From IMG/VR virus record IMGVR_UViG_3300003886_000018, positions 1 to 42,010 of that record: a stretch of 42,010 nucleotides of DNA; one strand, given 5' to 3'. Below the pieces are notes generated by a model that did no database searches, had not been told where the DNA came from, and saw only the letters and a list, made by a program, of their open reading frames with translations. Positions 1 through 6,538 of this stretch are shown here, one piece after another (within the stretch, counting starts at the first letter, position 1; each line of letters begins with the position of its first letter). This DNA is from a virus. A program made the position numbers and the translations under genes.

Positions 1-48
1 GAAGAGTTGGATGACGAACGGGATTATGAATTCTTAACCGGATTGTAA
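1..48 (+). CDS. MazG-like protein, C-terminal fragment (5' end outside window)
   Basis: The first 15 codons end in ERDYEFLTGL and a TAA stop at 46-48. They closely resemble the C-terminus (QRDYEFLEGL) of the MazG-like protein at 41593-41952, so this is the tail of a paralogous nucleotide pyrophosphohydrolase whose body lies left of the window. At DNA level the two tails are clearly diverged, so this is a paralogue and not a terminal repeat of the same gene. It overlaps the end of the convergent HTH gene by 25 bases. Confidence 0.55.
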   Translation, partial: EELDDERDYEFLTGL

Positions 49-242
49 ACTGGAAGATTGAAAAACTTCTCTAACTTCGGCAACATTGTAAACGGAATCC
101 GGTAACAACCAAGTTGCGGTATTTTAAGATATTGAGCCCAATGATAGATTGTAGGTTGTTTAACATTCAATATTATACTAATCTCCTTGATTGTATACAC
201 CACTTTGGAATAAAAACCTCTTGTAGGGCGTGTGATGGGCAT
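24..242 (-). CDS. Small helix-turn-helix DNA-binding protein
   Basis: A 72-residue protein. Residues about 16-45 (YTIKEISIILNVKQPTIYHW) have the spacing of a MerR/excisionase-type helix-turn-helix, which suggests a small regulator or DNA-architecture protein. It is the last gene of the leftward early run, 19 bases after the methyltransferase, and its 3' end runs antisense into the MazG fragment. A degenerate relative of its N-terminus lies at the other end of the window (41947-42000). I cannot assign a target site. The HTH assignment is by eye. Confidence 0.6.
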   Translation of the reverse strand: MPITRPTRGFYSKVVYTIKEISIILNVKQPTIYHWAQYLKIPQLGCYRIPFTMLPKLEKFFNLPVYNPVKNS

Positions 243-261
243 TTAAGTTCGCTTTTTACGC

Positions 262-1254
262 CTACAACATCGGTCGTTGAACTTTTAACAGTCTCTTATT
301 GGCAATTGCTATGTATTTGGAGTTTAATTCTATACCGACATAATTTCTGCCTAACTTTTTAGCCACTACTCCTGTTGTGCCACTTCCCATAAACATATCT
401 AAAACCGTTCCACCTTTCGGACACCCTGCTTGAATCGGCGTTTCTATTAGTTTCTCAGGATAAACGGCAAAATGGGATTCTTTGAAAGGTTTAGTGGGGA
501 TTTTCCAGACACAGCGTTTGTTACGACCTTTCTTACCACCAGCTACAAAAGCAGATTGTATGCTTTTATTGTTCCAAGACTGTCTTTGTGTTCTCGCTCT
601 TGGACTACCATAGTTTTCAGCTTGTTTGTTTCCACTCCATTTTCCTTTATATTCCCGACGGCCATTTTTCATTCTTTCAATATCATAATCATTGCTTTGT
701 AATTTCTCAAACTGTTGCTCAAACCAATATCTTTTACTCTTCACAAAGAAGAACAAATATTCAAAATCTATCGTAAATCTATCCTTCACGGAGGACGGCA
801 TACAGTTTGGTTTGTGCCAGATTAAAGTGTTGCGGAGTATCCAGCCTCTATCCATCATTGCTAGAGCAAAACGGAAGGGAATACCAAGAAGGGATTTAGA
901 AGGAACGGTTGTTTTTCCTGCTTTCTGTCCTTTATATTTTAACTCAAAAGTTTTCCTGCTTGTTTTATTAAGAGAACGATAATCATTACTTCCATTGTTT
1001 GAACCACTATAAGTGTCTGATATATTTACCCAGCACGTTCCGTCTTTTCTTAGAACTCTTTTTGCCTCATCAAAAATACTGATTAACTTCTCAATATATC
1101 CTTGAAAAGTTTTCTCTAGTCCTAATTGTCCCTTAACTCCATAATCTCTCAAAGCATAGTAGGGTGGGGAGGTAATAATCATATTCACACTCTCACTGGG
1201 TAAGGTCTTTAAGACCTCTAGACTGTCGCCTTGATATATATAGTTAGTTTGCAT
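262..1254 (-). CDS. Site-specific DNA methyltransferase (N4-cytosine/N6-adenine, beta type)
   Basis: A 330-residue protein with the catalytic TSPPY motif at residues 28-32 and the SAM-binding motif VLDMFMGSGTTG at 284-295. The catalytic-motif-first order is that of beta-class amino-methyltransferases. It transfers a methyl group from S-adenosylmethionine to adenine N6 or cytosine N4; TSPPY fits either. The variable target-recognition part is roughly 100-270. There is no restriction endonuclease next to it, so it is probably a solitary phage methylase that protects phage DNA from host restriction or marks it. Its start overlaps the stop of the 35-residue gene upstream, as in translational coupling. 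Confidence 0.93.
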   Translation of the reverse strand: MQTNYIYQGDSLEVLKTLPSESVNMIITSPPYYALRDYGVKGQLGLEKTFQGYIEKLISIFDEAKRVLRKDGTCWVNISDTYSGSNNGSNDYRSLNKTSRKTFELKYKGQKAGKTTVPSKSLLGIPFRFALAMMDRGWILRNTLIWHKPNCMPSSVKDRFTIDFEYLFFFVKSKRYWFEQQFEKLQSNDYDIERMKNGRREYKGKWSGNKQAENYGSPRARTQRQSWNNKSIQSAFVAGGKKGRNKRCVWKIPTKPFKESHFAVYPEKLIETPIQAGCPKGGTVLDMFMGSGTTGVVAKKLGRNYVGIELNSKYIAIANKRLLKVQRPML

Positions 1255-1351
1255 TTTTTAACCATTTCCACCACTTTTTAATCAAACCCCCCTTAGGTTT
1301 CCTCATTTTTATCTTATACCACGTTTTAGTAATTGGATTATAGATTTTCAT
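1244..1351 (-). CDS. Hypothetical 35-residue basic protein
   Basis: The reading frame MKIYNPITKTWYKIKMRKPK... ends in TAA at 1246-1244, inside the first codons of the methyltransferase gene, with which it overlaps by 11 bases. It is rich in Lys and Trp (KKWWKWLK near the end). No Shine-Dalgarno sequence is visible before its ATG. The overlap pattern matches the rest of this operon, but the gene is short and could be a leader peptide for the methylase or a chance frame. Function is unknown. Confidence 0.45.
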   Translation of the reverse strand: MKIYNPITKTWYKIKMRKPKGGLIKKWWKWLKNAN

Positions 1352-1399
1352 AGTGTGGAAAGCAGACCAAGACTCTACTTATATCTGCTCCCCTAGGTA

Positions 1400-1609
1400 T
1401 TATAACCTAATTGTGTCCTTCAACTCTGATAACTTCTCATCAATCCTCTCTAACCGTTCCATAACGGGTGTTTTTTCTTCTTTTTTGCCTTGAGCCTCGA
1501 CCGAACTTGGCACTATTATTGGTTGAAGTAATTCTGTCAACCCAATTACTTTATCCTCTATCTTAGCTAATAAGCCAAGAGTAGGACTAACCGATACTGG
1601 TTTCTCCAT
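1400..1609 (-). CDS. Hypothetical 69-residue protein
   Basis: I chose the ATG at 1609 because a strong Shine-Dalgarno sequence (AAGGAGGTG, about 1624-1616) lies just upstream. An in-frame GTG at 1618 lies inside that site and is unlikely to be the start. The product (MEKPVSVSPTLGLLAKIEDK...) ends in a charged, probably helical stretch, ERLERIDEKLSELKDTIRL, with heptad-like spacing that may form a coiled coil. No domain is recognised. It follows the 44-residue gene, whose stop codon lies in the ribosome-binding region. Confidence 0.65.
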   Translation of the reverse strand: MEKPVSVSPTLGLLAKIEDKVIGLTELLQPIIVPSSVEAQGKKEEKTPVMERLERIDEKLSELKDTIRL

Positions 1610-1610
1610 A

Positions 1611-1745
1611 TTATTCACCTCCTTTCTTAATTAACTTCATAATCTTTTTTATCCTCTCCTCATCTAGTAAATACCCACTTGTTCCATCATCGGAATGATA
1701 AGTGACGATTTCTAAAAGTTTTTGTCTCACCTCATCTATGTTCAT
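1611..1745 (-). CDS. Hypothetical 44-residue acidic protein
   Basis: The frame MNIDEVRQKLLEIVTYHSDD... ends LIKKGGE-stop. Its ATG (1745-1743) overlaps the end of the 102-residue gene upstream, and its last codons form the ribosome binding site of the next gene. The opening resembles the MNIKK/MNI starts of other small proteins in this operon. Overlaps at both ends make real translation likely. Function is unknown. Confidence 0.6.
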   Translation of the reverse strand: MNIDEVRQKLLEIVTYHSDDGTSGYLLDEERIKKIMKLIKKGGE

Positions 1746-2050
1746 TGTTTTAGATATTTTAAGTAAATTTGCACAGTGGGGTCATCTTTCAATTTAGTTA
1801 AGATGTGGCGAGTTCCCCCCTCTTTAGGGTGATACAAACCACTTACTTCTACCCCTTGCAATTTATATAATTCACCTTCTTTATCTTGAAGATAAACTAT
1901 ATACATATAGTCGTCCATATTTCCCTCAATTAAAGTAAACTCTCCTAAAAGTTCATTCGGCTTAAGACTTCCGTCTTCTTTTTTAGGATTATCATAAACT
2001 CTTCTAAAAATTTTAATTGGTTGTTTGTTAGTCATAATATTATGTTTCAT
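1742..2050 (-). CDS. Hypothetical 102-residue protein
   Basis: A small protein (MKHNIMTNKQPIKIFRRVYD...) with a mix of charged and aromatic residues and no family I recognise. An AAAGGA-type ribosome binding site precedes the ATG at 2050, and that ATG overlaps the stop of the nucleotidyltransferase gene (ATGA). A second in-frame ATG at residue 6 is a possible alternative start. There is no signal peptide or membrane segment. Confidence 0.7.
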   Translation of the reverse strand: MKHNIMTNKQPIKIFRRVYDNPKKEDGSLKPNELLGEFTLIEGNMDDYMYIVYLQDKEGELYKLQGVEVSGLYHPKEGGTRHILTKLKDDPTVQIYLKYLKQ

Positions 2051-2883
2051 AATTCACATCCTTTCGTTTCAATTTCTATAATATCAACTAATAATTCAGA
2101 TATTCTTTGGCGATTATTATGTAGGGGTAAAGATGACTTTTCGTAAGCACTATCTAATTTACTAAAATACTCTTCTGTCCATTCTTTGATTTTACTTAAA
2201 GGATATTTGCCTTTCTTAATATCCATTAACCACTCTCTATTTTTAGTTTCATAGACGGTCATTGAACCTGTCTTTAACAATTCAATTCCGTTCAATAATA
2301 AACGAATAAGAGTCATAGCATTTTTAGTATCGTAACCTATCTTGTCAACCAATTCCTTACGTTTCTTCCCCATATATCCTTTATATGCTCCTTTTTGTAG
2401 TTTGGTTAATTGAGCATAAGCATAACCCCCATAAGCATCTTTAATTCTCTTTTTTCCTAAAAATAATGCTTTGTTCTTAAGTAATAATTTACCCCCTTCG
2501 GAAATATCAAAATAATCTTTATTATAAAGGAAAGTCATTACATTAGGATTACACCCCGCTAATAAATGAATGGCTTTTCTAATCTCATAACTAACATCGT
2601 CTAAATCATCAACTTGTTCTTGGCTGACCTCTTTAGAATGATAATATCCTTCTAACGAAAAGTAATATTCTTTCGGGAAACAATATAAACTAAACGTATC
2701 AGTATCACATTTTGCCAATTCATCAGTATTCTTTTTAACATATAAATTATGAGCTAGAGAACCACGATAACCTGAAAGAATGGTTTTTTGGTCAAAAATA
2801 AACCCATATAGTTTTCTAAACTTATGGTCGTAGGTTTCCCCCGCTTTTAGTCGTGTTGAATATAAGTGTTTTTTTATTTCCAT
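2047..2883 (-). CDS. Predicted nucleotidyltransferase, RlaP/YcgL-like (DNA polymerase beta superfamily)
   Basis: The 278-residue product has the nucleotidyltransferase signature: GS at residues 41-42 (GYRGSLAHNLYV), an acidic DTDTF cluster at about 60-64, then CFPKEYYFSLEGYY. Further on come a DDVSYEIRKAIHLLAG segment and CNPNVMTFLYN, which are typical of the PF10127 family often found near RNA ligases. Such enzymes are thought to transfer nucleotides to RNA or protein ends; the substrate here is unknown. No RNA ligase is visible in the window. It overlaps the NinG-like gene upstream by 10 bases. Confidence 0.75.
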   Translation of the reverse strand: MEIKKHLYSTRLKAGETYDHKFRKLYGFIFDQKTILSGYRGSLAHNLYVKKNTDELAKCDTDTFSLYCFPKEYYFSLEGYYHSKEVSQEQVDDLDDVSYEIRKAIHLLAGCNPNVMTFLYNKDYFDISEGGKLLLKNKALFLGKKRIKDAYGGYAYAQLTKLQKGAYKGYMGKKRKELVDKIGYDTKNAMTLIRLLLNGIELLKTGSMTVYETKNREWLMDIKKGKYPLSKIKEWTEEYFSKLDSAYEKSSLPLHNNRQRISELLVDIIEIETKGCEL

Positions 2884-3410
2884 ATCTTGTCAAAATTATT
2901 AACTAATGCTTGTAGGTCTACTGTAGCGATTTTGGTTATAGTGTGGGCCTTAATCTCCAACATATCAAACCCTTCCTTACCGAGTTTCTTAATCATATAA
3001 GACTTATACCAACCTTTTTTATCTTTCTCTATAATTTGGTGACAGTCCCAACCAGCCCAATCACAATTAGCTACTGTCCATTTTGTGCCGATATAAGTTC
3101 TTGAAAAGTGGTGGGATACTCCCATATTCGACTTAACCTTATGACACTTAAAACACATACTCTCTGCTTTCTCTTTCATATAGTCAGAGAAGAGTTTATC
3201 TAGTTTGGCTATAGTTTTACTACGCACATTTTTACCCTTTCTGCTTAAATATTTATGTACCAATTGTTTTGGTGTTAATTTAGATGTCTTTTTCAATGCC
3301 TTGTTATAGGCTCGGACTTGAGGCGTGTTTTCTAGCTTCACAGTTACAAACTTTACATCGGGAAAGAACTTGTTAAATGCTTGTTCTACAATGTCAGGTT
3401 TTCTTTTCAT
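2874..3410 (-). CDS. NinG/HNH-like zinc protein, recombination nuclease candidate
   Basis: A 178-residue protein. The chosen start is the ATG at 3410, which overlaps the preceding stop (ATGA) and has GGAG about eight bases upstream. A longer frame from 3452 has no such support. The centre contains CFKCHK, then SHHFSRTYIGTKW, then NCDWAGWDCHQ, followed by YKSYMIKKLGKEGFDMLE. This Cys/His layout and the C-terminal part resemble phage NinG (Rap), a Holliday-junction/D-loop endonuclease, and HNH folds generally. The family call is by eye. An alternative is an unrelated zinc-binding protein. Confidence 0.6.
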   Translation of the reverse strand: MKRKPDIVEQAFNKFFPDVKFVTVKLENTPQVRAYNKALKKTSKLTPKQLVHKYLSRKGKNVRSKTIAKLDKLFSDYMKEKAESMCFKCHKVKSNMGVSHHFSRTYIGTKWTVANCDWAGWDCHQIIEKDKKGWYKSYMIKKLGKEGFDMLEIKAHTITKIATVDLQALVNNFDKIWK

Positions 3411-3814
3411 TTTATTACTCCTGCCTCTATCAACTTCATTGCCAATAGACATAAAGCGTCAGCAAAAGAAGACCTATGCCATTCTTGTGTCTTTTCATAT
3501 TCTGCGATATAATTTATTATATTTTTACCACGTAGTTCTTTATAGATTTTGGTCCCTGTTGGCAACCACTCAAGAAGTTCGTTTGTGGTGTGAGCATAAT
3601 AACCACACAAACCACATTCGATGTTAAATTTAGTAGACCGTTCATCGCATAATACAAAATCTGTAGCGTTGCCACAATAATCACCGTCTGTTTCGTATTT
3701 TGCTATAAACTCTATCATATTACCCATATATGCAAATTCACTTACAGGTAACACTACTTTGTATTTCTTTGCTATCCTATATAACTTTTTAACATTCTTT
3801 AATGATATATTCAT
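3407..3814 (-). CDS. Hypothetical 135-residue protein
   Basis: The product (MNISLKNVKKLYRIAKKYKV...) contains scattered cysteines, including CGLCGYYAHT near residue 68, which may bind a metal. It has an alpha-helical feel but no recognised domain. A GAAGGGG-type ribosome binding site precedes the start, and ATGA overlaps link it to genes on both sides, so it should be cotranslated with the NinG-like protein. Confidence 0.7.
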   Translation of the reverse strand: MNISLKNVKKLYRIAKKYKVVLPVSEFAYMGNMIEFIAKYETDGDYCGNATDFVLCDERSTKFNIECGLCGYYAHTTNELLEWLPTGTKIYKELRGKNIINYIAEYEKTQEWHRSSFADALCLLAMKLIEAGVIK

Positions 3815-4002
3815 AACCCCTTCTCTAAAACTTCTAACGCTTTATACATCTTACATATAAGACATGGATTATCAGCTTTACACTTTGCTCCATAGTCTTC
3901 CTTGATAAATCCTTTTATGTCTTTGAGCACAGCTAGTCTCCACTTTCTTTTGAAAGCGAAGTTTTTCAGTTGTTTGATTCTATATTTATTGAGGGTAGTC
4001 AT
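3811..4002 (-). CDS. Hypothetical 63-residue basic protein with a Cys cluster
   Basis: A short, Lys-rich protein with the cysteine pattern CKADNPCLICKMY near residues 41-53, which could hold a metal. A purine-rich AGAAGGAAG ribosome binding site lies next to the ATG. Both ends overlap neighbouring genes by four bases. No family is recognised. Confidence 0.65.
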   Translation of the reverse strand: MTTLNKYRIKQLKNFAFKRKWRLAVLKDIKGFIKEDYGAKCKADNPCLICKMYKALEVLEKGL

Positions 4003-4313
4003 TCTTCCTTCTTAAACAACTTATAGACACAATCTATGCTCTTACAGACAGGATAATCCATCTCATCCATATAAACCACTATTAACTTTCCACACATTTT
4101 ACACGTTGTGATATCATAACCACAAATTCCTAATTTTTTAAGGATAAACTTAATTTTTTGATTGTTTTGTGTCATTGTAATTCTCCTATTCATTTTTTCC
4201 TCCTTTTCTTGTTCTAATTTTCTTTCCATATTATATATTTCTGGAGCACTAAACCAATGAACAATAGCCTTGTACCCTTTTTGTTTGATATATTCAATAT
4301 ATGTTTTTTTCAT
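3999..4313 (-). CDS. Hypothetical 104-residue protein with C-terminal zinc-ribbon-like motif
   Basis: I chose the ATG at 4313 because AGGAGAG sits just upstream and the ATG overlaps the stop of the frame before it (TTATGA). The open frame extends to 4352 but lacks support there. The N-terminal half is charged and helical (MERKLEQEKEEK). The C-terminal half has CGYDITTCKMCGK...CKSIDC, a likely zinc-binding site. A second AGGAGG plus ATG inside the gene (giving MNRRITMTQ...) could produce a shorter internal product. Confidence 0.65.
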   Translation of the reverse strand: MKKTYIEYIKQKGYKAIVHWFSAPEIYNMERKLEQEKEEKMNRRITMTQNNQKIKFILKKLGICGYDITTCKMCGKLIVVYMDEMDYPVCKSIDCVYKLFKKEE

Positions 4314-4524
4314 AATCTCTCCTGTAGTTGTTTTAATAACTTTTCTTTCCATTGTTTAACTTGCATTGTATAATCAATAAGTGGTTGAGTTGTCGCTTGC
4401 CACTCAGGCACACTCTCTACCACTTCACGAATAACATCTTCTATAAACCCTACCTTAATTCGTCTGGTTCGAAATGTATGCCAAATTCTTGAATAAATGC
4501 TTTTTTAATTTTTTTAATGTTCAT
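4310..4524 (-). pseudogene. Frameshifted small gene (about 71 residues if restored)
   Basis: From a good start (AGGAGG then ATG at 4524-4522, overlapping the HicB-like stop) the frame reads MNIKKIKKAFIQEFGIHFEP... and hits TAG at 4452-4450 after 24 codons. The -1 frame continues without a stop as VGFIEDVIREVVESVPEWQ... to TGA at 4312-4310, which overlaps the next start as ATGA. The interval is 215 bases, one short of a multiple of three, and both ends have the overlaps typical of this operon. This points to a one-base deletion, an assembly error, or a -1 ribosomal frameshift just before the TAG. Confidence 0.6.
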
Positions 4525-4802
4525 TTTTTCCTCCTTTCATGAATAATAAGTTTAGAGAGAATTTTAAAATCATTGTCCATTTTTTTTGACAATCTCTTTT
4601 CATGCTTCATTAACGATTCGTAATAAGAAATTATTGCTGTCTTTATATTGTCTAGAGCCTCTTTTCCATCATTACCTTCGCTGTAAACATTAAAATCAAC
4701 CGCCTCTGCATAATACAAACCGTCATCGTAAGAAATAATGACAGAGACAGGAGCATTTAGTTGATATTTAGGATTGTTCAGGTTGTTAATCTTGGTTGTC
4801 AT
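4521..4802 (-). CDS. HicB-like antitoxin-family protein
   Basis: A 93-residue protein. Residues about 18-63 match the HicB/UPF0150 partial RNase-H-like fold: VSVIISYDDGLYYAEAVDF, then the Ser/Gly-rich turn YSEGNDGKEALDNIKTAI. HicB proteins usually neutralise the mRNA-cleaving toxin HicA. No HicA-sized toxin with the expected double-stranded-RNA-binding look is adjacent, and the C-terminus (KHEKRLSKKMDND...) is not an obvious HTH or RHH. It may be an orphan antitoxin acting against a host HicA, or a fold reused for something else. AAAGGAG precedes the ATG. Confidence 0.65.
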   Translation of the reverse strand: MTTKINNLNNPKYQLNAPVSVIISYDDGLYYAEAVDFNVYSEGNDGKEALDNIKTAIISYYESLMKHEKRLSKKMDNDFKILSKLIIHERRKK

Positions 4803-4972
4803 ATTTTCTCCTTTAACATTTTAACAATTTTATATTTTACTACACTATCGGCGATCAGTTGAGCACTCCTACCTGTTGATCCCTTCATATGGGATATAAG
4901 GTAGTCTATACCGTGCATCATCCCTGCAAAATACAGTGCTCTTTCTTTAGATTTTAGTTTTTTAATGTTCAT
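4799..4972 (-). CDS. Hypothetical 57-residue protein
   Basis: The frame MNIKKLKSKERALYFAGMMHG... runs to TGA at 4801-4799. It starts at an ATGA overlap with the 81-residue gene upstream, and its stop overlaps the HicB-like start. It shares the MNIKKxK opening with two neighbours (4524 and the internal Met of the 81-residue protein), hinting at duplicated beginnings. Its end contains the AAAGGAG that serves the HicB-like gene. Mostly helical by appearance; no function assigned. Confidence 0.65.
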   Translation of the reverse strand: MNIKKLKSKERALYFAGMMHGIDYLISHMKGSTGRSAQLIADSVVKYKIVKMLKEKI

Positions 4973-5214
4973 ATTTTCTTGATTAACTTAATTAAATCTT
5001 TAGTTTGTTTGACAGATAAAGGTGAGTAGGAGGCTATATCTACTGCTATTACCTGTCTTACTCTTTTCTCTTGGTCGGCTATGATGTCTACAATCGTATC
5101 GGCTATATTCCACCAAGAAGCCTTATTTTCAGCATTATACGTGTTCAATAATTTATAAATCTCATTTCGTTGCTCAATCTTTTTTATATTCATTTCTGCT
5201 TCCCAGTTTTTCAT
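4969..5214 (-). CDS. Hypothetical 81-residue protein
   Basis: GAGGAG lies seven bases before the ATG at 5214, which supports the longer form (MKNWEAEMNIKK...). An internal Met at residue 8 begins MNIKKIEQRNEIYKLL and could also be used. The sequence is mainly helical and ends LIKLIKKI. No domain is recognised. ATGA overlaps couple it to both neighbours. Confidence 0.65.
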   Translation of the reverse strand: MKNWEAEMNIKKIEQRNEIYKLLNTYNAENKASWWNIADTIVDIIADQEKRVRQVIAVDIASYSPLSVKQTKDLIKLIKKI

Positions 5215-5393
5215 TTCTTTCTCCTCATAAAAGCCGGTATATCATACCAATTTATAAACTTCGGACTTGTATTCTTTCCGTATTGATGGGCGGGAATATA
5301 CCCCTTAGATATCATATAGAGCAACTTACGTCGCATACTCTGCCACTTCTTCCCTGCTATTTTTTTACTAGCTTTTGTGAGTGAGATTTCCAT
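5211..5393 (-). CDS. Hypothetical 60-residue basic protein, possible DNA binder
   Basis: A short, very basic product (MEISLTKASKKIAGKKWQSMRRKLLYMISKGYIP...) that ends WYDIPAFMRRKK. The order of a helix, a basic helix and a YIPAHQYG-like turn recalls small winged-helix or excisionase-type proteins, but the match is weak. It overlaps the end of the gene upstream by 26 bases in another frame. Confidence 0.55.
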   Translation of the reverse strand: MEISLTKASKKIAGKKWQSMRRKLLYMISKGYIPAHQYGKNTSPKFINWYDIPAFMRRKK

Positions 5394-5643
5394 TGTGTTT
5401 TAGAACTTTTAATGTTTTTTGTAATTCTTGCTTTATTGCCTCACAAGCGTTGAATCTACCGTTACTATCATTTACGGAGGCAACCTTGTCTACAATCTCA
5501 ATTATTCCCTCTATCAACCGAACAGAGGTTTGGCGGTTAAAAGCATTAATATCTCTTGAGACCTCGCCCGCCTCCGTTAAAAGTTCGGGAAAGAATTCCT
5601 CAAAATCCTTCTCTCTCTCCTTAATTAATTTTAATAAGTTCAT
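5368..5643 (-). CDS. Hypothetical 91-residue helical protein
   Basis: MNLLKLIKEREKDFEEFFPELL... is acidic at the N-terminus and predominantly helical, with no membrane segment and no family I recognise. No clear Shine-Dalgarno sequence precedes it; it begins four bases after the YopX-like gene ends, in A/T-rich sequence, a spacing seen for several genes in this part of the operon. Confidence 0.6.
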   Translation of the reverse strand: MNLLKLIKEREKDFEEFFPELLTEAGEVSRDINAFNRQTSVRLIEGIIEIVDKVASVNDSNGRFNACEAIKQELQKTLKVLKHNGNLTHKS

Positions 5644-5646
5644 ATA

Positions 5647-6018
5647 TTATTTTTTAACTTTTAACAGTTCAGGATTGTCAAACTTGTTGCCGATGACTTC
5701 AATTGTATCCAGAAGAATCCAGACCATATTTAACGGATAAAAACCTCTAGATATTTCGTGTTTTTCAACTTCTATTATCTCGATTTCAGATGGCTCTGAG
5801 TTTGTTGCATATTTAATAATATCTCCCTCAAACACTTCTTTTCCATTCCTGTCTTTTAGTCCTGTCCACTTCATTTTAATATAACCAACAACTCCAACTA
5901 AAATTAAATCTAGTATTTGTTGTGTATCCATATCTAACGGTAAATTATCTATATCTGTATCTCCTGATATATAAACCATCTGTTTGTTTTTTACATCCCA
6001 AAATCTATATTTCTCCAT
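5647..6018 (-). CDS. YopX-family protein
   Basis: A 123-residue protein with the YopX signature: N-terminal FRFWD-like strand (YRFWDVKNKQMVYISG), central TGLKDRNGKEVFEGDIIKY, and C-terminal IEVIGNKFDNPELL. YopX proteins are common small proteins of phages and prophages of low-G+C bacteria; their role is not established. The arrangement of all three blocks makes the family call secure. It starts at an A/T-rich, Shine-Dalgarno-poor site. Confidence 0.85.
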   Translation of the reverse strand: MEKYRFWDVKNKQMVYISGDTDIDNLPLDMDTQQILDLILVGVVGYIKMKWTGLKDRNGKEVFEGDIIKYATNSEPSEIEIIEVEKHEISRGFYPLNMVWILLDTIEVIGNKFDNPELLKVKK

Positions 6019-6028
6019 ACATTATTGT

Positions 6029-6232
6029 TTAACTTTTAAAAGGTTTGATTTTGCCAGAGATAATCAATCTATACATATGATGAAGAGGCACTATTCCTTC
6101 CTTGAGTTCGCCTTTCTTAAATCTTTTACAGTATTCGTCAAGAATTTTCTGCGTTAAGATGTCTCCTTTTTTTGGCAATTTACCCTTCACTCTCAAAAAT
6201 ATATCAACTCTTTCAAAATTATATTTCTCCAT
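6029..6232 (-). CDS. Hypothetical 67-residue protein
   Basis: MEKYNFERVDIFLRVKGKLPKKG... shares its MEKY opening with the YopX protein downstream. The sequence just before each start (GTTAAA...ATG) is also alike, which suggests duplicated upstream DNA. Residues LTQKILDEYCKRFKKGELKEG are helical. No function is recognised. Confidence 0.6.
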   Translation of the reverse strand: MEKYNFERVDIFLRVKGKLPKKGDILTQKILDEYCKRFKKGELKEGIVPLHHMYRLIISGKIKPFKS

Positions 6233-6238
6233 ATATCA

Positions 6239-6415
6239 TTATTTAACTTTTAACTTCTTACCATTTTTTATATTGATAATTTCGGACGGTTCACCATTTA
6301 CAGCTAATACTTGTCCACACTTTGTGCAATAATCTTCTACTGGACAAACATCTTCATCATCATACCCGCCACCTCTGATATCAATCTTTGCTTGACAACA
6401 AGGGCTTGTTTTCAT
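6239..6415 (-). CDS. Small zinc-ribbon protein (58 residues)
   Basis: The frame MKTSPCCQAKIDIRGGG... carries CC near the start and YCTKCGQ in the middle, the pairs of a zinc ribbon. It ends NGKKLKVK. Its ATG overlaps the preceding stop as ATGA. Small ribbons like this in phages may bind nucleic acid or host proteins; the target is unknown. Confidence 0.65.
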   Translation of the reverse strand: MKTSPCCQAKIDIRGGGYDDEDVCPVEDYCTKCGQVLAVNGEPSEIINIKNGKKLKVK

Positions 6416-6531
6416 TCTGGTTGGTAATTGTCAAAATAACTATTCATCTGATTGACCCTGTCCTCTTCCTCTCTCAACTCATATTCGTCCCCGTCTTGGT
6501 CACTTCTGTCTTGAGCTTCTTCTTCTGTCAT
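6412..6531 (-). CDS. Hypothetical 39-residue highly acidic protein
   Basis: MTEEEAQDRSDQDGDEYELR... is strongly acidic, ends YFDNYQPE, and overlaps the zinc-ribbon gene by ATGA. Very acidic microproteins in phage early regions sometimes mimic DNA or bind host enzymes; here that is speculation from composition alone. Confidence 0.55.
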   Translation of the reverse strand: MTEEEAQDRSDQDGDEYELREEEDRVNQMNSYFDNYQPE

Positions 6532-6538
6532 ATTGATT

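Noticed and set aside
1-60. Direct terminal repeat with the right end (41905-41965)
   Set aside because: The two sequences encode similar protein tails but differ at many positions and diverge fully after the stop codon.
1399-1404. Leftward promoter (TATAAT) before the methyltransferase unit
   Set aside because: The hexamer is perfect but no -35 lies at proper spacing, and it overlaps the stop codon of the previous gene in A/T-rich sequence.
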